Below are positions 52,869 through 63,979 of a DNA stretch of 64,000 nucleotides, in pieces; the first letter of the stretch is position 1; the number at the start of each line of letters is the position of its first letter. The stretch is taken from assembly GCF_022758145.1 (NCBI RefSeq), contig NZ_JAJVDH010000004.1, forward strand, positions 248,001-312,000, in the 5' to 3' direction. The DNA is from Pontibacter vulgaris (GTDB taxonomy: Bacteria > Bacteroidota > Bacteroidia > Cytophagales > Hymenobacteraceae). The notes beneath the pieces were generated by a model. It was not told where the DNA came from and ran no database searches. It saw only the letters and a program-made list of their open reading frames with translations. The position numbers were made by a program, and so were the translations under genes.

Positions 52869-54155
52869 ATGTCAGATTTCGCTGAAATAATTTTAGATGG
52901 TAAATCCTACAAACTCCCGGTAGTTGTAGGTACTGAAGATGAAAAAGCAATCGATATTTCTAACCTCAGAGGCGAGAGCGGTTATATCACTCTTGATTCG
53001 GGTTATAAGAATACAGGTGCAACTACCAGTGCTATCACATTCCTTGATGGCGAAAAAGGTATCCTGAGCTACAGAGGTTATCCGATAGAGCAACTAGCCG
53101 AAAAGTCTAACTTTATTGAAGTAGCTTACCTGCTGATTTATGGCAAGTTGCCTACAACACAGGAGCTTGATGATTTCAGCAACAAGATCAAAATGCATAC
53201 GCTTGTAAACGAAGATATGCGCAAGATCCTGGATGGCTTCCCTTCTACTGCTCACCCTATGGGTATACTTTCTGCTTTGGTTAGCTCACTTACTGCTTTC
53301 TACCCTGAGTCGCTTAACCCGAACCAGTCTAAAGAAGAAGTTGATCTTTCAATCATCAGACTGATGGCTAAGATCTCTACTATTGCAGCATGGTCTTATA
53401 AGAACTCTATCGGGCATCCGGTTAACTATCCAAAAAACAAGCTGGATTATTGCTCAAACTTCCTGCATATGATGTTTGCCTACCCAACTGAGGATTATGA
53501 AATTAACCCGGTTGTTGTAGATGCCCTGAATAAATTGTTAATCCTGCACGCTGACCACGAGCAAAATTGCTCTACTTCTACAGTACGTCTGGTAGGTTCA
53601 GCAAACGCTAGCCTTTACTCTTCTGTTTCTGCTGGTATCAACGCGCTTTGGGGTCCGCTGCATGGTGGTGCTAACCAGGCTGTAATCGAAATGCTGGAAG
53701 CAATTAAAGCAGATGGAGGCGACTCTAAGAAATACATCGCGAAAGCAAAAGACAAAGACGATCCTTTCCGTTTGATGGGCTTCGGTCACCGTGTGTACAA
53801 AAACTTTGATCCACGTGCTACCATCATCAAGAAAACTGCTGATGATGTACTGGAAGCTCTTGGTATTGATGATCCTATCCTTAATATTGCGAAGGAACTG
53901 GAAGAAGCAGCACTGACTGATCCTTACTTTGTAGAGCGCAAACTATACCCTAACGTAGACTTCTACTCAGGTATCATTTACCGTGCACTTGGCATTCCTA
54001 CTGATATGTTTACAGTAATGTTTGCCCTTGGTCGTCTACCAGGTTGGATTGCACAGTGGAAAGAAATGCGCGAGCAGAAAGAGCCAATTGGCCGTCCGCG
54101 TCAGGTATATACCGGCGAAACTGAACGCAACTACGTTCCGATCGAACAGAGATAA
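52869..54155 (+). CDS. gltA: Citrate synthase
   Basis: Condenses acetyl-CoA and oxaloacetate at the entry to the TCA cycle. 428 residues, the length of the type II hexameric form. Catalytic residues: His265 in WGPLHGGANQ, His307 in GFGHRVYKNFDPRA, Asp364 in VDFYSGI. The N-terminal domain (EIILDGKSYKLPVVVGTEDEKAIDISNLR) is the NADH-sensing extension common to Gram-negative GltA. The C-terminus reads RPRQVYTGETERNYVPIEQR. Monocistronic with promoter and terminator. Confidence 0.97.
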   Translation: MSDFAEIILDGKSYKLPVVVGTEDEKAIDISNLRGESGYITLDSGYKNTGATTSAITFLDGEKGILSYRGYPIEQLAEKSNFIEVAYLLIYGKLPTTQELDDFSNKIKMHTLVNEDMRKILDGFPSTAHPMGILSALVSSLTAFYPESLNPNQSKEEVDLSIIRLMAKISTIAAWSYKNSIGHPVNYPKNKLDYCSNFLHMMFAYPTEDYEINPVVVDALNKLLILHADHEQNCSTSTVRLVGSANASLYSSVSAGINALWGPLHGGANQAVIEMLEAIKADGGDSKKYIAKAKDKDDPFRLMGFGHRVYKNFDPRATIIKKTADDVLEALGIDDPILNIAKELEEAALTDPYFVERKLYPNVDFYSGIIYRALGIPTDMFTVMFALGRLPGWIAQWKEMREQKEPIGRPRQVYTGETERNYVPIEQR

Positions 54156-54171
54156 GACATATTTAAAGTAT

Positions 54172-54210
54172 AAAATCGCCGGCTACTGCAAAGTGGCCGG
54201 CGATTTTGTT
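54172..54210 (+). terminator. Terminator after gltA
   Basis: AAAATCGCCGGC (54172-54183) and GCCGGCGATTTT (54196-54207), then TGTTTT. Confidence 0.88.
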
Positions 54211-54330
54211 TTATAGTTATCTTAGTAAGTATAAGATCAGTCTGTCAGTTCCCATACAAACTGTTTCCGTAAAATCTGGTGTTAGGCAAGCCCAAACTAC
54301 TGACAGCTAACACTTTAAAAGCTGTTGTAT

Positions 54331-56256
54331 TTACAAAACACGCATCTCAATGCGCCGGTTAAGCTGGCGGTTAACCTCAGATGTGTTTGGCTTGATAGGT
54401 TTTGATTCGCCATAGCCTTTAAAGTTGATCCGGGCCTTGGCAATGCCATTATTGGCCAGGTACTCAACCACCGATCTGGCTCTACGTTCAGATAATAACT
54501 GGTTGGCTTCATCAGAACCTACGTCATCTGTATGGCCGGAAATCTCAACCTGAACGGCGCTATTTTGACGCATAAACGCAATCAGTTTATCTAGTTCGGT
54601 TTTGGATTTCTTTTCCAACGTATACTTGTTCGTATCAAAGAAAAGGTTGTTAAGCACAATGGCAGCTCCGGCTTTTATTGGCTTCAGGTAAACATCCAAG
54701 GCAACCGGCGATAGTGCTTTCTCAGAAGTATAATCAAAACTAATACTGTTTAGCATGTATTTTGGCGCGCTTACATAAAGGGCGTATTGTTTTCCCTGGG
54801 TAAGTACAACTGTATACTCACCGTTCAGTTTGTCAGATTTTACCTGCTGTAATAGTGTATCTGCCACTACATCGTAAAGTTGAACTAAACCTGCCAATGG
54901 CTTTTTGGTATCAGCATCAAATACACGGCCTTGGGCATAGGTACTTTTCGTCTTGCTTTTCCATACTTCGGGCACTACAAAACTATAGAGTTGTATGCTC
55001 ACATTGTTGTCGGTAATGTGCTGGCGCGAGTAATAGCCGGTTTTATTATCAGGAGCTATAAAGAGTGAGCCTTCATCTGAATGCGTATTCAATGGATAGC
55101 CCATGTTTTTAGGCTGCGACCATTTTTTCTTTTGCTCGAGTGATGCCATAAACACATCCAGCCCTCCCATGCCCGGATGCCCATCACTAACAAAGTATAA
55201 AGTAGAGCCGCTTACATGTATAAACGGAGCCATATCACGGCCTTTCGAGTTAATAGGCTCACCAACGTTAGCTGGTTTCTGCCAGGTTCCATCCTGATTT
55301 AAGTACGATACCCAAACGTCTTCTTTTCCGATACCTCCACCACGTGTTGAGGTAAAGTATAACGTACGGCCATCAGCAGAAAGACTCGGCTGCGAATCCC
55401 AGGCTTTAGAGTTTACTGTATTTCCCATGTTCTGGGGTTTGCTCCACTCGTTGCCTGTTCTGAAAGAAATATAAAGATCGCAGTCGCCTTGGCTGTCCGG
55501 ACGGTTACAGGAAGTAAATACAAGGGTTTTACCATCCCCGGAAATAGTACCGGCACCTTCGTTGGCAGGGGAATTTATATTATCAGAAATTGATACCGGT
55601 GCCTGCCACTCTCCGTTTCGTAGTTGTGAAATATAAATATCCTCGTCCTGATCAGGCCGGATGCCGGCACGTGCCGTGTAAATAAAATATTGCTGATCGG
55701 CGGTAGTATAAGGGAAGTATTGCAGACCAAACTGGTTTATAGGGCCAGCCAGCCTAACAGGCTTAAAATCAACAGGATTTTTGATAGCTTCTGCAGCAAA
55801 TTCGCTTGCTTTAATCTGTTGCCTGGCATGTTCTATCAGCTTTACATTTTTCGGTTTGGCCTTTATGTATAGCTCATAGTTTTCGCGGGCTGGCGTATAC
55901 TCCCCTTTATCAAAGTATAATTCAGCCAGGTTGTAGTATTCATTTGCAAAAGCAGGGTGGAATGGCAAAAGCTTTAAGCCCTTCTGGAGTTGCTCAAAAG
56001 TGGCAGCTTTGTTACCCATCATCTTGTACAGGTTAGCTGCCTTTAAGTATGCTTCCGCAAAATTCGGGTCTTTCTGGGTGGCTTCCGAAAGCGCATTCAG
56101 AGCCCGGTCAAAATCACGGGCGCGCGCATATTCATCTGCTTTATAGTATAAATTTTCTGCTTTTTTGGAGGTAGTTGTTAACTGTCGGTTCTGGGCCAGG
56201 CTCAGTGTAGCAGAACCCATGATCAGAAGAAAGGCAAAAAGCAGGTTTTTAAACAT
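54331..56256 (-). CDS. TPR/PD40/OmpA-domain envelope protein (PorE-like)
   Basis: 641 residues with a signal peptide (MFKNLLFAFLLIMGSATLSLAQ). Order: TPR repeats (~30-140), a PD40 beta propeller with repeated SxDGxxLYFxS blades (~190-400), a carboxypeptidase-regulatory-like domain (AQGRVFDADTKKPLAGLVQLYD, ~450-470), and a C-terminal OmpA peptidoglycan-binding domain (FFDTNKYTLEKKSKTELDKL, EISGHTDDVGSDEANQLLSERRA). This domain order is that of PorE, the protein that links the type IX secretion system to peptidoglycan. Paralogues of this layout exist in Bacteroidota, so identity with PorE is likely but not proven. queE lies 6 bp upstream. Confidence 0.8.
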   Translation of the reverse strand: MFKNLLFAFLLIMGSATLSLAQNRQLTTTSKKAENLYYKADEYARARDFDRALNALSEATQKDPNFAEAYLKAANLYKMMGNKAATFEQLQKGLKLLPFHPAFANEYYNLAELYFDKGEYTPARENYELYIKAKPKNVKLIEHARQQIKASEFAAEAIKNPVDFKPVRLAGPINQFGLQYFPYTTADQQYFIYTARAGIRPDQDEDIYISQLRNGEWQAPVSISDNINSPANEGAGTISGDGKTLVFTSCNRPDSQGDCDLYISFRTGNEWSKPQNMGNTVNSKAWDSQPSLSADGRTLYFTSTRGGGIGKEDVWVSYLNQDGTWQKPANVGEPINSKGRDMAPFIHVSGSTLYFVSDGHPGMGGLDVFMASLEQKKKWSQPKNMGYPLNTHSDEGSLFIAPDNKTGYYSRQHITDNNVSIQLYSFVVPEVWKSKTKSTYAQGRVFDADTKKPLAGLVQLYDVVADTLLQQVKSDKLNGEYTVVLTQGKQYALYVSAPKYMLNSISFDYTSEKALSPVALDVYLKPIKAGAAIVLNNLFFDTNKYTLEKKSKTELDKLIAFMRQNSAVQVEISGHTDDVGSDEANQLLSERRARSVVEYLANNGIAKARINFKGYGESKPIKPNTSEVNRQLNRRIEMRVL

Positions 56257-56262
56257 AGGATG

Positions 56263-56916
56263 TTACGGGATGTCCATGTACTTGTGCGTCTGTAACGACA
56301 CACGCCATTTCGGGTTGTTTTTAACGTATTCTACTATCAGTGGCATTAACTGGTTGGCTTTGCTCCACTCTGGTTGCAGGTATAACCGGCATTCCTCTCC
56401 TACTTTCTCAGCATGCTCTTCTGCCCAGGCAAAATCACTTTTGTTAAAGATAATAACTTTCAGCTCATCGGCAAACGGATAAACGGAGGCATCCGGCGCT
56501 TTAAACTTTTTAGGCGACAGGCATACCCAATCCCAATAACCACTAATCGGGTAGGCACCTGATGTTTCAATCATGGTTTTAATGCCATGCTCGTGCAGTT
56601 GAGAAGTTAATGGGTTCAGGTTATAAAGCAGCGGCTCGCCGCCTGTAATTACTACCGTTTTACCCGGAAATGTTTCGGCCGTACTTACAATTTCGGTAAC
56701 CGGTGTTAGCGGGTGCAATGCCGCATCCCAGCTCTCTTTTACATCGCACCAATGGCAACCTACATCGCAGCCACCAAGCCGGATAAAGTATGCAGCAGTA
56801 CCTGTATTGGCTCCCTCGCCCTGTATGGTATAAAAAGCTTCCATCAAGGGCAGTTCGCTGCCATCTTTGGGTACTGTATGTATAGAAGCTGTTTTGTAAG
56901 TTTTAATTGATTCCAA
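56263..56916 (-). CDS. queE: 7-carboxy-7-deazaguanine synthase
   Basis: Radical-SAM enzyme in queuosine/7-deazaguanine biosynthesis. 217 residues with FYTIQGEGANTGTAAYFIRLGGCDVGCHWCD: the Fe-S cysteines in a CxxxCxxC pattern typical of QueE. The family motif VVITGGEPLLY and late W-rich DWVCLSPKKFK and RLYLQPEW follow. Start ATG at 56916 fits the family. It overlaps nothing and precedes the PorE-like gene by 6 bp, possibly co-transcribed. No other queuosine genes are in the window. Confidence 0.92.
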   Translation of the reverse strand: MESIKTYKTASIHTVPKDGSELPLMEAFYTIQGEGANTGTAAYFIRLGGCDVGCHWCDVKESWDAALHPLTPVTEIVSTAETFPGKTVVITGGEPLLYNLNPLTSQLHEHGIKTMIETSGAYPISGYWDWVCLSPKKFKAPDASVYPFADELKVIIFNKSDFAWAEEHAEKVGEECRLYLQPEWSKANQLMPLIVEYVKNNPKWRVSLQTHKYMDIP

Positions 56917-57098
56917 AATTGTATGCTGCTACGCCCACGCACTATAGCAATAGGCATTTTAAATTATAATTACTGCACGGCCATACTTTAAAAGTATAAA
57001 CCATGCAGAACTTGCAAAGTTAGTTAAAATTGCAACAAGGTTGGTAGTGTGTTCTGTTCCGTTTGGGTTTCCTGAATGTAGAATCGAAGTATAAATAA

Positions 57099-57131
57099 AA
57101 AGCCCACAGCATCTTGTCTGATACTGTGGGC
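57099..57131 (-). terminator. Terminator after folD
   Basis: AGCCCACAG and CTGTGGGCT pair around a CATCTTGTCTGATA loop; T run on the minus strand. Confidence 0.8.
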
Positions 57132-57153
57132 TCAAATATTACTGGTTTTATAC

Positions 57154-58035
57154 TTACGCGTATACTTCGCGCTTAGCTGCTTTCAAAGTATTCTTCAACA
57201 ACATGGCTATCGTTAATGGCCCAACACCGCCCGGCACTGGGGTAATATAACTACACTTTGGGGCTACGTTATCGAAATCAACATCGCCACGCAGCCTGTA
57301 GCCAGCTTTACGGGTGGCATCTGGTACGCGGGTTGTTCCTACATCTATCACAACAGCGCCTTCTTTTACCATATCTGCAGTTACCAGGCCCGGCAAGCCT
57401 ACTGCTGCAATTATGATATCAGCCTGACGGGTATAGTATGGCAGGTCTATGGTGTTGCGGTGGCAAAGCGTGACAGTGGCATTACCCGGATAAGCAGCCT
57501 TTGCCATCAGTATACTCATCGGAGAGCCTACAATGTTACTACGCCCGATCACGACACAGTGCTTGCCGTTCGTTTCTATATTATAACGCTCCAGTAATTG
57601 CAAAATGCCGGCAGGCGTTGCAGGCAGAAAAGACGATAAACCTGCTACCATGCGGCCCACATTTGCCGGGTGAAAACCATCCACATCTTTCTTAGGATCA
57701 ACGGCTTCCAGCACCTTCTGGGTATTAACGTGCTTTGGTAGCGGCAACTGCACTATAAATCCGTCAATTTCATCATCCTCGTTCAGTTCCTGAATTTTGT
57801 TCAGTAATTCCTCTTCGGTTACATCGTCTTCGTAGCGGATAAGTGTAGAGCCGAAGCCTACTTTTTCGCAAGCCAGCACTTTGTTCGTAACATACGTAAC
57901 CGAGCCGCCATCATTACCTACAAGTATAGCTGCCAGGTGCGGCACCTTACCGCCGTTGGCCTTTATATCAGCAACTTCAGCAGCAATTTCTAGTTGGATG
58001 GCTTCGGATGTTTTTTTACCGTCGAGCAGAATCAT
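57154..58035 (-). CDS. folD: Methylenetetrahydrofolate dehydrogenase/cyclohydrolase
   Basis: Interconverts methylene-THF, methenyl-THF and 10-formyl-THF. 293 residues. The YxxxK motif is in [17 protein letters not shown] (catalytic Lys of YVTNK); also [36 protein letters not shown] (nucleotide site) and [19 protein letters not shown]. Start ATG at 58035. The CYTH gene lies 34 bp upstream in the same direction. Confidence 0.95.
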   Translation of the reverse strand: MILLDGKKTSEAIQLEIAAEVADIKANGGKVPHLAAILVGNDGGSVTYVTNKVLACEKVGFGSTLIRYEDDVTEEELLNKIQELNEDDEIDGFIVQLPLPKHVNTQKVLEAVDPKKDVDGFHPANVGRMVAGLSSFLPATPAGILQLLERYNIETNGKHCVVIGRSNIVGSPMSILMAKAAYPGNATVTLCHRNTIDLPYYTRQADIIIAAVGLPGLVTADMVKEGAVVIDVGTTRVPDATRKAGYRLRGDVDFDNVAPKCSYITPVPGGVGPLTIAMLLKNTLKAAKREVYA

Positions 58036-58069
58036 AATAAAAAGTATAAGTATGAATTAAGAATGTGAG

Positions 58070-58570
58070 TTACAAATCAATATAGGAGTCGTTAATCAGG
58101 TCTTCATCGGCTATCTGCAGGAGCTCTTTGTAATAATGGCATTGCTGATGCAGTATAGCTGTGCCCAGCGAGCCGTCTAAATCTATAGCTTCTATTTCGA
58201 TAAACGATCCCTGGCCATCAACCTGGTCGATGTGAAATTTAACATTATCAATGAAGTATATTTTGCGCAGTTTCCGTAGCTCGTTCATAACCTGTAAGCT
58301 CCCGCAAACCTCCTCTATAGTTGCGCTGCCCGGGTTTTTAAGGTACATCAACACTTCAGTTTGCTTCAAACCCTGCACCGAAAACCTGTTATAATGTATG
58401 AGCACGTTTTCAATGTTGCCCTGCCGGAGCTTTAACTTTCCATAATCAACATTATAAAAAGTATCTGTCTGCACGTCCAGACCTTTGTAGTCGGCGTTAT
58501 GTTGCTGAAGTATACTTTCCACTTCTGCTGGATCAGGGCAACGGGCTTTTATAGTTATATCGGCGTACAA
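58070..58570 (-). CDS. CYTH-domain (class IV adenylate cyclase-like) protein
   Basis: 166 residues of the CYTH/triphosphate-tunnel fold: MYADITIKARCPDPAEVESIL, QTDTFYNVDYGKLKLRQGNIENVLIHYNR, KIYFIDNVKFHIDQVDGQGSFIEIEAI. Family members are adenylate cyclases, thiamine-triphosphatases or inorganic triphosphatases. The N-terminal ExExK motif that binds the metal-triphosphate is altered here: DITIK in place of the usual xIEIK, so the central Glu is Thr. Otherwise the fold signatures, including the later acidic residues, are kept. Activity cannot be assigned. Confidence 0.82.
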   Translation of the reverse strand: MYADITIKARCPDPAEVESILQQHNADYKGLDVQTDTFYNVDYGKLKLRQGNIENVLIHYNRFSVQGLKQTEVLMYLKNPGSATIEEVCGSLQVMNELRKLRKIYFIDNVKFHIDQVDGQGSFIEIEAIDLDGSLGTAILHQQCHYYKELLQIADEDLINDSYIDL

Positions 58571-58600
58571 ATTTTTGAAATTACGATTGGTTATTAAACC

Positions 58601-58637
58601 ACAAGCCCCGGCGCGCAGGCAGCACGTCGGGGCTTGT
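58601..58637 (-). terminator. Terminator after lepA
   Basis: ACAAGCCCCG and CGGGGCTTGT pair with a long GC-rich loop; weak T tail. Confidence 0.6.
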
Positions 58638-58642
58638 TATAC

Positions 58643-60427
58643 TTAGTCGAGTTTAAGTACGGCTAAGAAGGCTTCTTGCGGAATTTCCACGTTACCAACC
58701 TGTCTCATGCGTTTCTTACCTTTCTTCTGTTTCTCAAGGAGCTTTCGCTTACGGGAGATATCACCACCGTAGCACTTGGCCAAAACGTTCTTTCGCATGG
58801 CTTTTACAGTTTCCCTGGCAATAATTTTCTGACCAATGGCAGCCTGAATGGCAATTTCGAACATCTGGCGAGGAAGCAGTTCGCGTAGCTTCTCGCACAG
58901 GCGCTTACCCCAATCATAAGCCTTATCACGGTGAACAATGGCACTTAATGCATCCACTTTCTCTCCGTTCAGCATCACATCCAGCTTCACCATGTTCGAC
59001 TGTCGGAAACCGATCAGCTCATAGTCAAGTGAGGCATACCCGCGCGATATTGTTTTCAGTTTATCAAAGAAGTCGAATACGATCTCAGCAAGCGGCATTT
59101 CAAATGAAAGCTCTACCCTATCGCTGGTCAGGTATGTCTGGTTTTTCAGGATACCGCGCTTATCCATACAAAGTGTGATGATCGGACCAACAAACTCTGA
59201 TTTTGAAATGATCTGCGCTTTAATGAATGGCTCTTCGATATGGTCGATATAGTTAGGCTCCGGCATCTCGGAAGGTGCGTTTACCTTGATCATATCGTTT
59301 TTGGTAGTATAGCAATGGAACTGAACCGATGGCACTGTAGTAATTACAGTCATGTCAAATTCACGCTCCAGGCGCTCCTGCACAATCTCCATGTGCAGCA
59401 TTCCTAAGAAACCGCAACGGAAACCGAAACCAAGGGCAGCCGATGTTTCAGGCTCCCAAACCAATGAGGCATCGTTCAGCTGCAGTTTCTCCATAGAAGC
59501 GCGCAGCTCTTCGTACTCGCTGGTCTCTACCGGGTAAATACCGGCAAATACCATCGGCTTTACATCCTCAAAACCCTGTATACCTTCAGCCGGACGATCT
59601 ACGTGGGTAATAGTATCACCAACTTTTACTTCTTTGGCATTTTTTATTCCTGATATCAGGTAACCCACGTTACCGGCACCCATTTCCTGACGAGGCTCCT
59701 GGTTCAGTTTCAGTACGCCAATCTCATCAGCTTCGTAGGTTTTGCCCGTGTTTATGAACTTAACCTTTTCGCCTTTTTTCAGGGTACCGTTAAATATGCG
59801 GAAGTATACTTCTATACCTCTGTAAGAGTTAAATACAGAGTCAAAGATCAATGCCTGTAGTGGTGCAGCCGGGTCGCCTTTTGGCGCAGGAATGCGGTCG
59901 CAGATGGCATTCAGAATATTTTCTATCCCTATTCCTGATTTACCGGAAGCATGGATGATATCTTCTCTGTCGCAACCGATCAGGTCAATGATCTGATCTG
60001 AAACTTCTTCCGGCATCGCGTGTGGAAGGTCAATCTTATTCAGGACAGGTATAATTTCCAGGTCGTTACCAATCGCTAAGTATAAGTTAGAAATGGTCTG
60101 AGCTTCTATACCTTGAGAAGAGTCAACAATAAGCAAAGCGCCTTCGCAGGCTGCAATTGAACGGGAAACTTCATAGGAAAAGTCAACGTGACCTGGCGTG
60201 TCGATCAGGTTCAACACATAGTCTTCTCCTTTATAATGGTAGTTCATCTGGATGGCGTGGCTCTTGATAGTGATACCGCGCTCGCGCTCCAGGTCCATGT
60301 TATCTAACAACTGGTTTTGCATCTCGCGCTCCGCAACTGTAGATGTAAACTCCAACAGGCGGTCGGCCAGGGTACTTTTACCGTGGTCAATGTGAGCGAT
60401 GATGCAGAAATTGCGAATGTTCTTCAT
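58643..60427 (-). CDS. lepA: Elongation factor 4 (LepA)
   Basis: Ribosome-bound GTPase that promotes back-translocation and eases assembly or stalled translation. 594 residues. The G domain begins [21 protein letters not shown] (GHVD-type motif GHGKST variant HIDHGKST), with [12 protein letters not shown] and VLNKIDLP. Domains II, III, V and the LepA-specific C-terminal domain ([30 protein letters not shown]) follow. Start ATG at 60427. -7 box at 60446-60453 upstream. Confidence 0.97.
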   Translation of the reverse strand: MKNIRNFCIIAHIDHGKSTLADRLLEFTSTVAEREMQNQLLDNMDLERERGITIKSHAIQMNYHYKGEDYVLNLIDTPGHVDFSYEVSRSIAACEGALLIVDSSQGIEAQTISNLYLAIGNDLEIIPVLNKIDLPHAMPEEVSDQIIDLIGCDREDIIHASGKSGIGIENILNAICDRIPAPKGDPAAPLQALIFDSVFNSYRGIEVYFRIFNGTLKKGEKVKFINTGKTYEADEIGVLKLNQEPRQEMGAGNVGYLISGIKNAKEVKVGDTITHVDRPAEGIQGFEDVKPMVFAGIYPVETSEYEELRASMEKLQLNDASLVWEPETSAALGFGFRCGFLGMLHMEIVQERLEREFDMTVITTVPSVQFHCYTTKNDMIKVNAPSEMPEPNYIDHIEEPFIKAQIISKSEFVGPIITLCMDKRGILKNQTYLTSDRVELSFEMPLAEIVFDFFDKLKTISRGYASLDYELIGFRQSNMVKLDVMLNGEKVDALSAIVHRDKAYDWGKRLCEKLRELLPRQMFEIAIQAAIGQKIIARETVKAMRKNVLAKCYGGDISRKRKLLEKQKKGKKRMRQVGNVEIPQEAFLAVLKLD

Positions 60428-60445
60428 AAATATCTATACGAACAA

Positions 60446-60453
60446 CAAAGTTA
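60446..60453 (-). promoter_or_regulatory. Candidate -7 box (TAnnTTTG) for lepA
   Basis: On the minus strand this reads TAACTTTG, 18 bp before the ATG. Confidence 0.45.
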
Positions 60454-60592
60454 AGAAGAAAGTGGCTTTGTTTATAGAATCTGATGCAAAAACGTACAAC
60501 TAATCTATAACGTCTGTATAAAGGCAACACCACCTTTGTGCTATAAATTCTCTATATTCGCATCAATTTTTGAAAACTCTTGTTAGTAAAAT

Positions 60593-63500
60593 ATGCAACT
60601 TACTACAGTAGAACCATATAAGCCTGTCAACCATATCCGTATCGTTACAGCCGCTTCTTTATTCGATGGTCATGATGCTGCCATAAACATCATGCGTCGT
60701 ATTATTCAGGCCTCGGGCGCGGAAGTGATCCACTTAGGTCACAACCGTTCGGTACAGGAAATTGTGGATTGTGCCATACAGGAAGACGCGCAGGCCATTG
60801 CGATCACTTCTTACCAGGGTGGTCACCTGGAGTACTTCAAGTACATGTATGACCTGCTGAACGAGCGCGGCTGCGGCCATATCCGCATCTTTGGTGGCGG
60901 TGGCGGGGTTATACTTCCAACCGAGATCGAAGAACTTCACGGTTATGGTATTGCCCGTATCTATTCTCCAGACGATGGACGCGCGATGGGCTTGCAGGGT
61001 ATGATCAACGACATGCTGCAGAAATGCGACTTCCCGACAGGCCAGAACCTGAATGGTGAAGCTAAGCATTTAAAAGATAAAGATCCGAAATCGATAGCCC
61101 GTTTAATTTCCGCTGCTGAGAACTTCCCGGAAGAAGCCAGATCTATACTTAACGAAGTAAAAGAGCAGGCCAAAGAAGTTAAGACGCCGGTATTAGGTAT
61201 AACAGGTACAGGTGGTGCTGGTAAATCATCTCTGGTAGATGAACTGGTACGCCGCTTCCTGCTGGATTTCCCGGACAAGAAAATTGCTATCATCTCAGTA
61301 GACCCATCAAAACGCAAAACCGGTGGTGCTTTATTAGGTGACAGGATCCGAATGAACTCGATATCTAACGACAGAGTTTACATGCGCTCGCTGGCAACAC
61401 GCCAAAGCAACCTGGCCCTGAGCAAGTATGTGCAGGATGCCGTGGACATCGTAAAAGCTGCTGATTTCGACCTTATTATACTTGAAACTTCTGGTATTGG
61501 TCAGTCTGACACCGAGATCATCGAACACTCTGATATGAGCCTGTATGTGATGACGCCGGAGTATGGTGCCGCCACGCAACTCGAGAAGATCGACATGCTG
61601 GACTTTGCCGATGTAATTGCCCTGAACAAATTCGACAAGCGTGGTGCCTTAGACGCGATACGCGATGTGAAAAAACAGTACAAGCGCAACCACCAACTAT
61701 GGGATGTGAACGACGATGATATTCCGGTTTTCGGCACTATTGCTTCGCAGTTCAACGACCCGGGCATGAACCGCCTGTACCGTGCGGTAATGGCGAAGAT
61801 CACAGAGAAAACCGGTGTAGAATTCGCTTCTAACCTGCACACGTCGCAGGAGATGTCAGAGAAAGTATACATCATCCCTCCTGCCCGTACCCGTTACCTT
61901 TCTGAGATTTCTGAGACCATCCGTAACTACGACAAGTGGAGCAAAGACCAGGCAGAAGTAGCGCAGAAACTATACGGCATCAAAAAATCTATTGAAGCAG
62001 TTCAAAGTATAGAAATTGCCGATAAAGACAGACTGGTTAAGCAATTGGAAGAAGCTTATGCCGAAGTAGCGCTGAGCCTTGACGGCCAGAACAAGAAGAT
62101 ACTGGAGAACTGGAAAGACAAAGTACAGGCTTACAAGAATGAGTTCTACGTGTTCAAGGTTCGTGATAAAGAACTGAAGATTAAGACGCATACTGAATCG
62201 CTTTCTCACCTACAGATTCCAAAAGTATCTACTCCTCGCTACGAAGCATGGGGTGATCTATTGAAGTGGAACCTGCAGGAGAACGTACCGGGTGAATTCC
62301 CATACACAGCGGGTGTGTTCCCTTTCAAGCGCGAAGGCGAAGACCCTACCCGTATGTTTGCCGGTGAGGGTGGCCCAGAGCGTACCAACCGTCGCTTCCA
62401 CTACGTGAGCTTGGGTATGCCAGCCAAGCGTCTTTCTACAGCGTTTGACTCTGTAACACTTTACGGTGAGGACCCTGACTTCCGTCCGGACATTTATGGT
62501 AAGATAGGTAACTCTGGCGTAAGCATTTGCTGCCTGGATGATGCCAAAAAACTATACTCCGGCTTCAACCTGGCCGATCCGATGACATCGGTTTCGATGA
62601 CCATCAACGGTCCGGCGGCTATACTTACCGGTTTCTTCATGAACGCCGCCATCGACCAGCAGTGCGAGCTTTACATTAAAGAACACGGCCTGGAAGAGGA
62701 AGTAAACACGAAAATTGAAGCGATCTATAAAGAGAAAGGTGTTGAGCGTCCAAGATACCAGGGCGAGTTGCCAAAAGGCAATGATGGCTTAGGCCTGATG
62801 TTGCTGGGGGTAACCGGTGACCAGGTATTGCCTGCGGAAGTATACGAGCCGATCAAGACCCGTACACTCGCAGCTGTTCGCGGAACCGTGCAGGCCGATA
62901 TCCTGAAAGAAGATCAGGCACAGAATACCTGTATCTTCTCGACAGAGTTCTCGCTTCGTTTAATGGGTGACGTACAGTCGTATTTTATTGATAAGAACGT
63001 ACGTAACTTCTACTCGGTATCTATCTCTGGTTACCACATTGCTGAGGCTGGTGCTAACCCGATCTCGCAGCTGGCCTTTACGCTGGCTAACGGCTTTACC
63101 TTTGTAGAGTATTATGTGAGCCGCGGCATGGACATCAACAAGTTTGCGCCGAACCTAAGCTTCTTCTTCTCCAACGGTATCGATCCGGAGTATGCGGTTA
63201 TCGGTCGTGTGGCACGTAGGATCTGGGCGAAGGCGATGAAGCATAAGTATGGCGCGGATGCCCGCTCGCAGATGCTGAAATACCACATCCAGACGTCCGG
63301 CCGCTCGCTGCACGCACAGGAAATTGACTTCAACGATATTCGTACCACACTGCAGGCGCTTTACGCTATTTATGACAACTGTAACTCGCTGCACACCAAC
63401 GCTTACGACGAGGCCATCACAACACCTACGGAAGCATCTGTTCGTCGTGCGATGGCTATCCAGTTAATCATTAACCGCGAGCTGGGACTTGCCAAAAACG

Positions 63501-63979
63501 AGAACCCACTGCAGGGCTCATTCATCATCGAAGAGCTGACCGACCTGGTGGAAGAAGCAGTATTGTTAGAGTTTGACAGGATTACTGAACGTGGCGGTGT
63601 ACTGGGTGCTATGGAAACCATGTACCAGCGCGGTAAGATTCAGGAAGAAAGTTTATACTATGAGACCCTGAAGCATACAGGCGAGTACCCGATCATAGGT
63701 GTGAACACGTTCCTTTCTTCTACCGGTTCTCCTACGGTGTTGCCAACCGAAGTAATCCGTGCTACTGAAGAAGAGAAACAGTACCAGATCTCTATGCTGC
63801 AATCGCTGCAAAAGGGTAATGAAGATAAGACTGCAGATATGCTGAAGCGTATCCAGCAGGTGGCGATCAACAACGGCAACATCTTTGAAGAGATGATCGA
63901 AACGGTGAAATTCTGCTCCTTGGGCCAGATAACGAATGCGCTGTTTGAAGTTGGCGGACAGTACCGCAGAAATATGTAA
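60593..63979 (+). CDS. icmF: Fused isobutyryl-CoA mutase (B12-dependent, with G-protein chaperone domain)
   Basis: 1,128 residues. Order: B12-binding domain ([17 protein letters not shown], with the cobalamin-ligand His27), MeaB-like GTPase chaperone ([17 protein letters not shown], ~203-219), linker, and the mutase TIM barrel (from ~560). It rearranges isobutyryl-CoA and n-butyryl-CoA. Two residues that set specificity are visible: Phe589 in RMFAGEG (Tyr in methylmalonyl-CoA mutase) and Gln777 in DQAQNTCIF (Arg in methylmalonyl-CoA mutase). Both point to the isobutyryl type. The catalytic His815 is in [12 protein letters not shown]. The stop is at 63977-63979. It is divergent from lepA with a 165-bp gap. 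Confidence 0.94.
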   Translation: MQLTTVEPYKPVNHIRIVTAASLFDGHDAAINIMRRIIQASGAEVIHLGHNRSVQEIVDCAIQEDAQAIAITSYQGGHLEYFKYMYDLLNERGCGHIRIFGGGGGVILPTEIEELHGYGIARIYSPDDGRAMGLQGMINDMLQKCDFPTGQNLNGEAKHLKDKDPKSIARLISAAENFPEEARSILNEVKEQAKEVKTPVLGITGTGGAGKSSLVDELVRRFLLDFPDKKIAIISVDPSKRKTGGALLGDRIRMNSISNDRVYMRSLATRQSNLALSKYVQDAVDIVKAADFDLIILETSGIGQSDTEIIEHSDMSLYVMTPEYGAATQLEKIDMLDFADVIALNKFDKRGALDAIRDVKKQYKRNHQLWDVNDDDIPVFGTIASQFNDPGMNRLYRAVMAKITEKTGVEFASNLHTSQEMSEKVYIIPPARTRYLSEISETIRNYDKWSKDQAEVAQKLYGIKKSIEAVQSIEIADKDRLVKQLEEAYAEVALSLDGQNKKILENWKDKVQAYKNEFYVFKVRDKELKIKTHTESLSHLQIPKVSTPRYEAWGDLLKWNLQENVPGEFPYTAGVFPFKREGEDPTRMFAGEGGPERTNRRFHYVSLGMPAKRLSTAFDSVTLYGEDPDFRPDIYGKIGNSGVSICCLDDAKKLYSGFNLADPMTSVSMTINGPAAILTGFFMNAAIDQQCELYIKEHGLEEEVNTKIEAIYKEKGVERPRYQGELPKGNDGLGLMLLGVTGDQVLPAEVYEPIKTRTLAAVRGTVQADILKEDQAQNTCIFSTEFSLRLMGDVQSYFIDKNVRNFYSVSISGYHIAEAGANPISQLAFTLANGFTFVEYYVSRGMDINKFAPNLSFFFSNGIDPEYAVIGRVARRIWAKAMKHKYGADARSQMLKYHIQTSGRSLHAQEIDFNDIRTTLQALYAIYDNCNSLHTNAYDEAITTPTEASVRRAMAIQLIINRELGLAKNENPLQGSFIIEELTDLVEEAVLLEFDRITERGGVLGAMETMYQRGKIQEESLYYETLKHTGEYPIIGVNTFLSSTGSPTVLPTEVIRATEEEKQYQISMLQSLQKGNEDKTADMLKRIQQVAINNGNIFEEMIETVKFCSLGQITNALFEVGGQYRRNM

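Noticed and set aside
60428-60592. Cobalamin riboswitch before icmF
   Set aside because: No B12-box-like sequence in the 165-bp gap.
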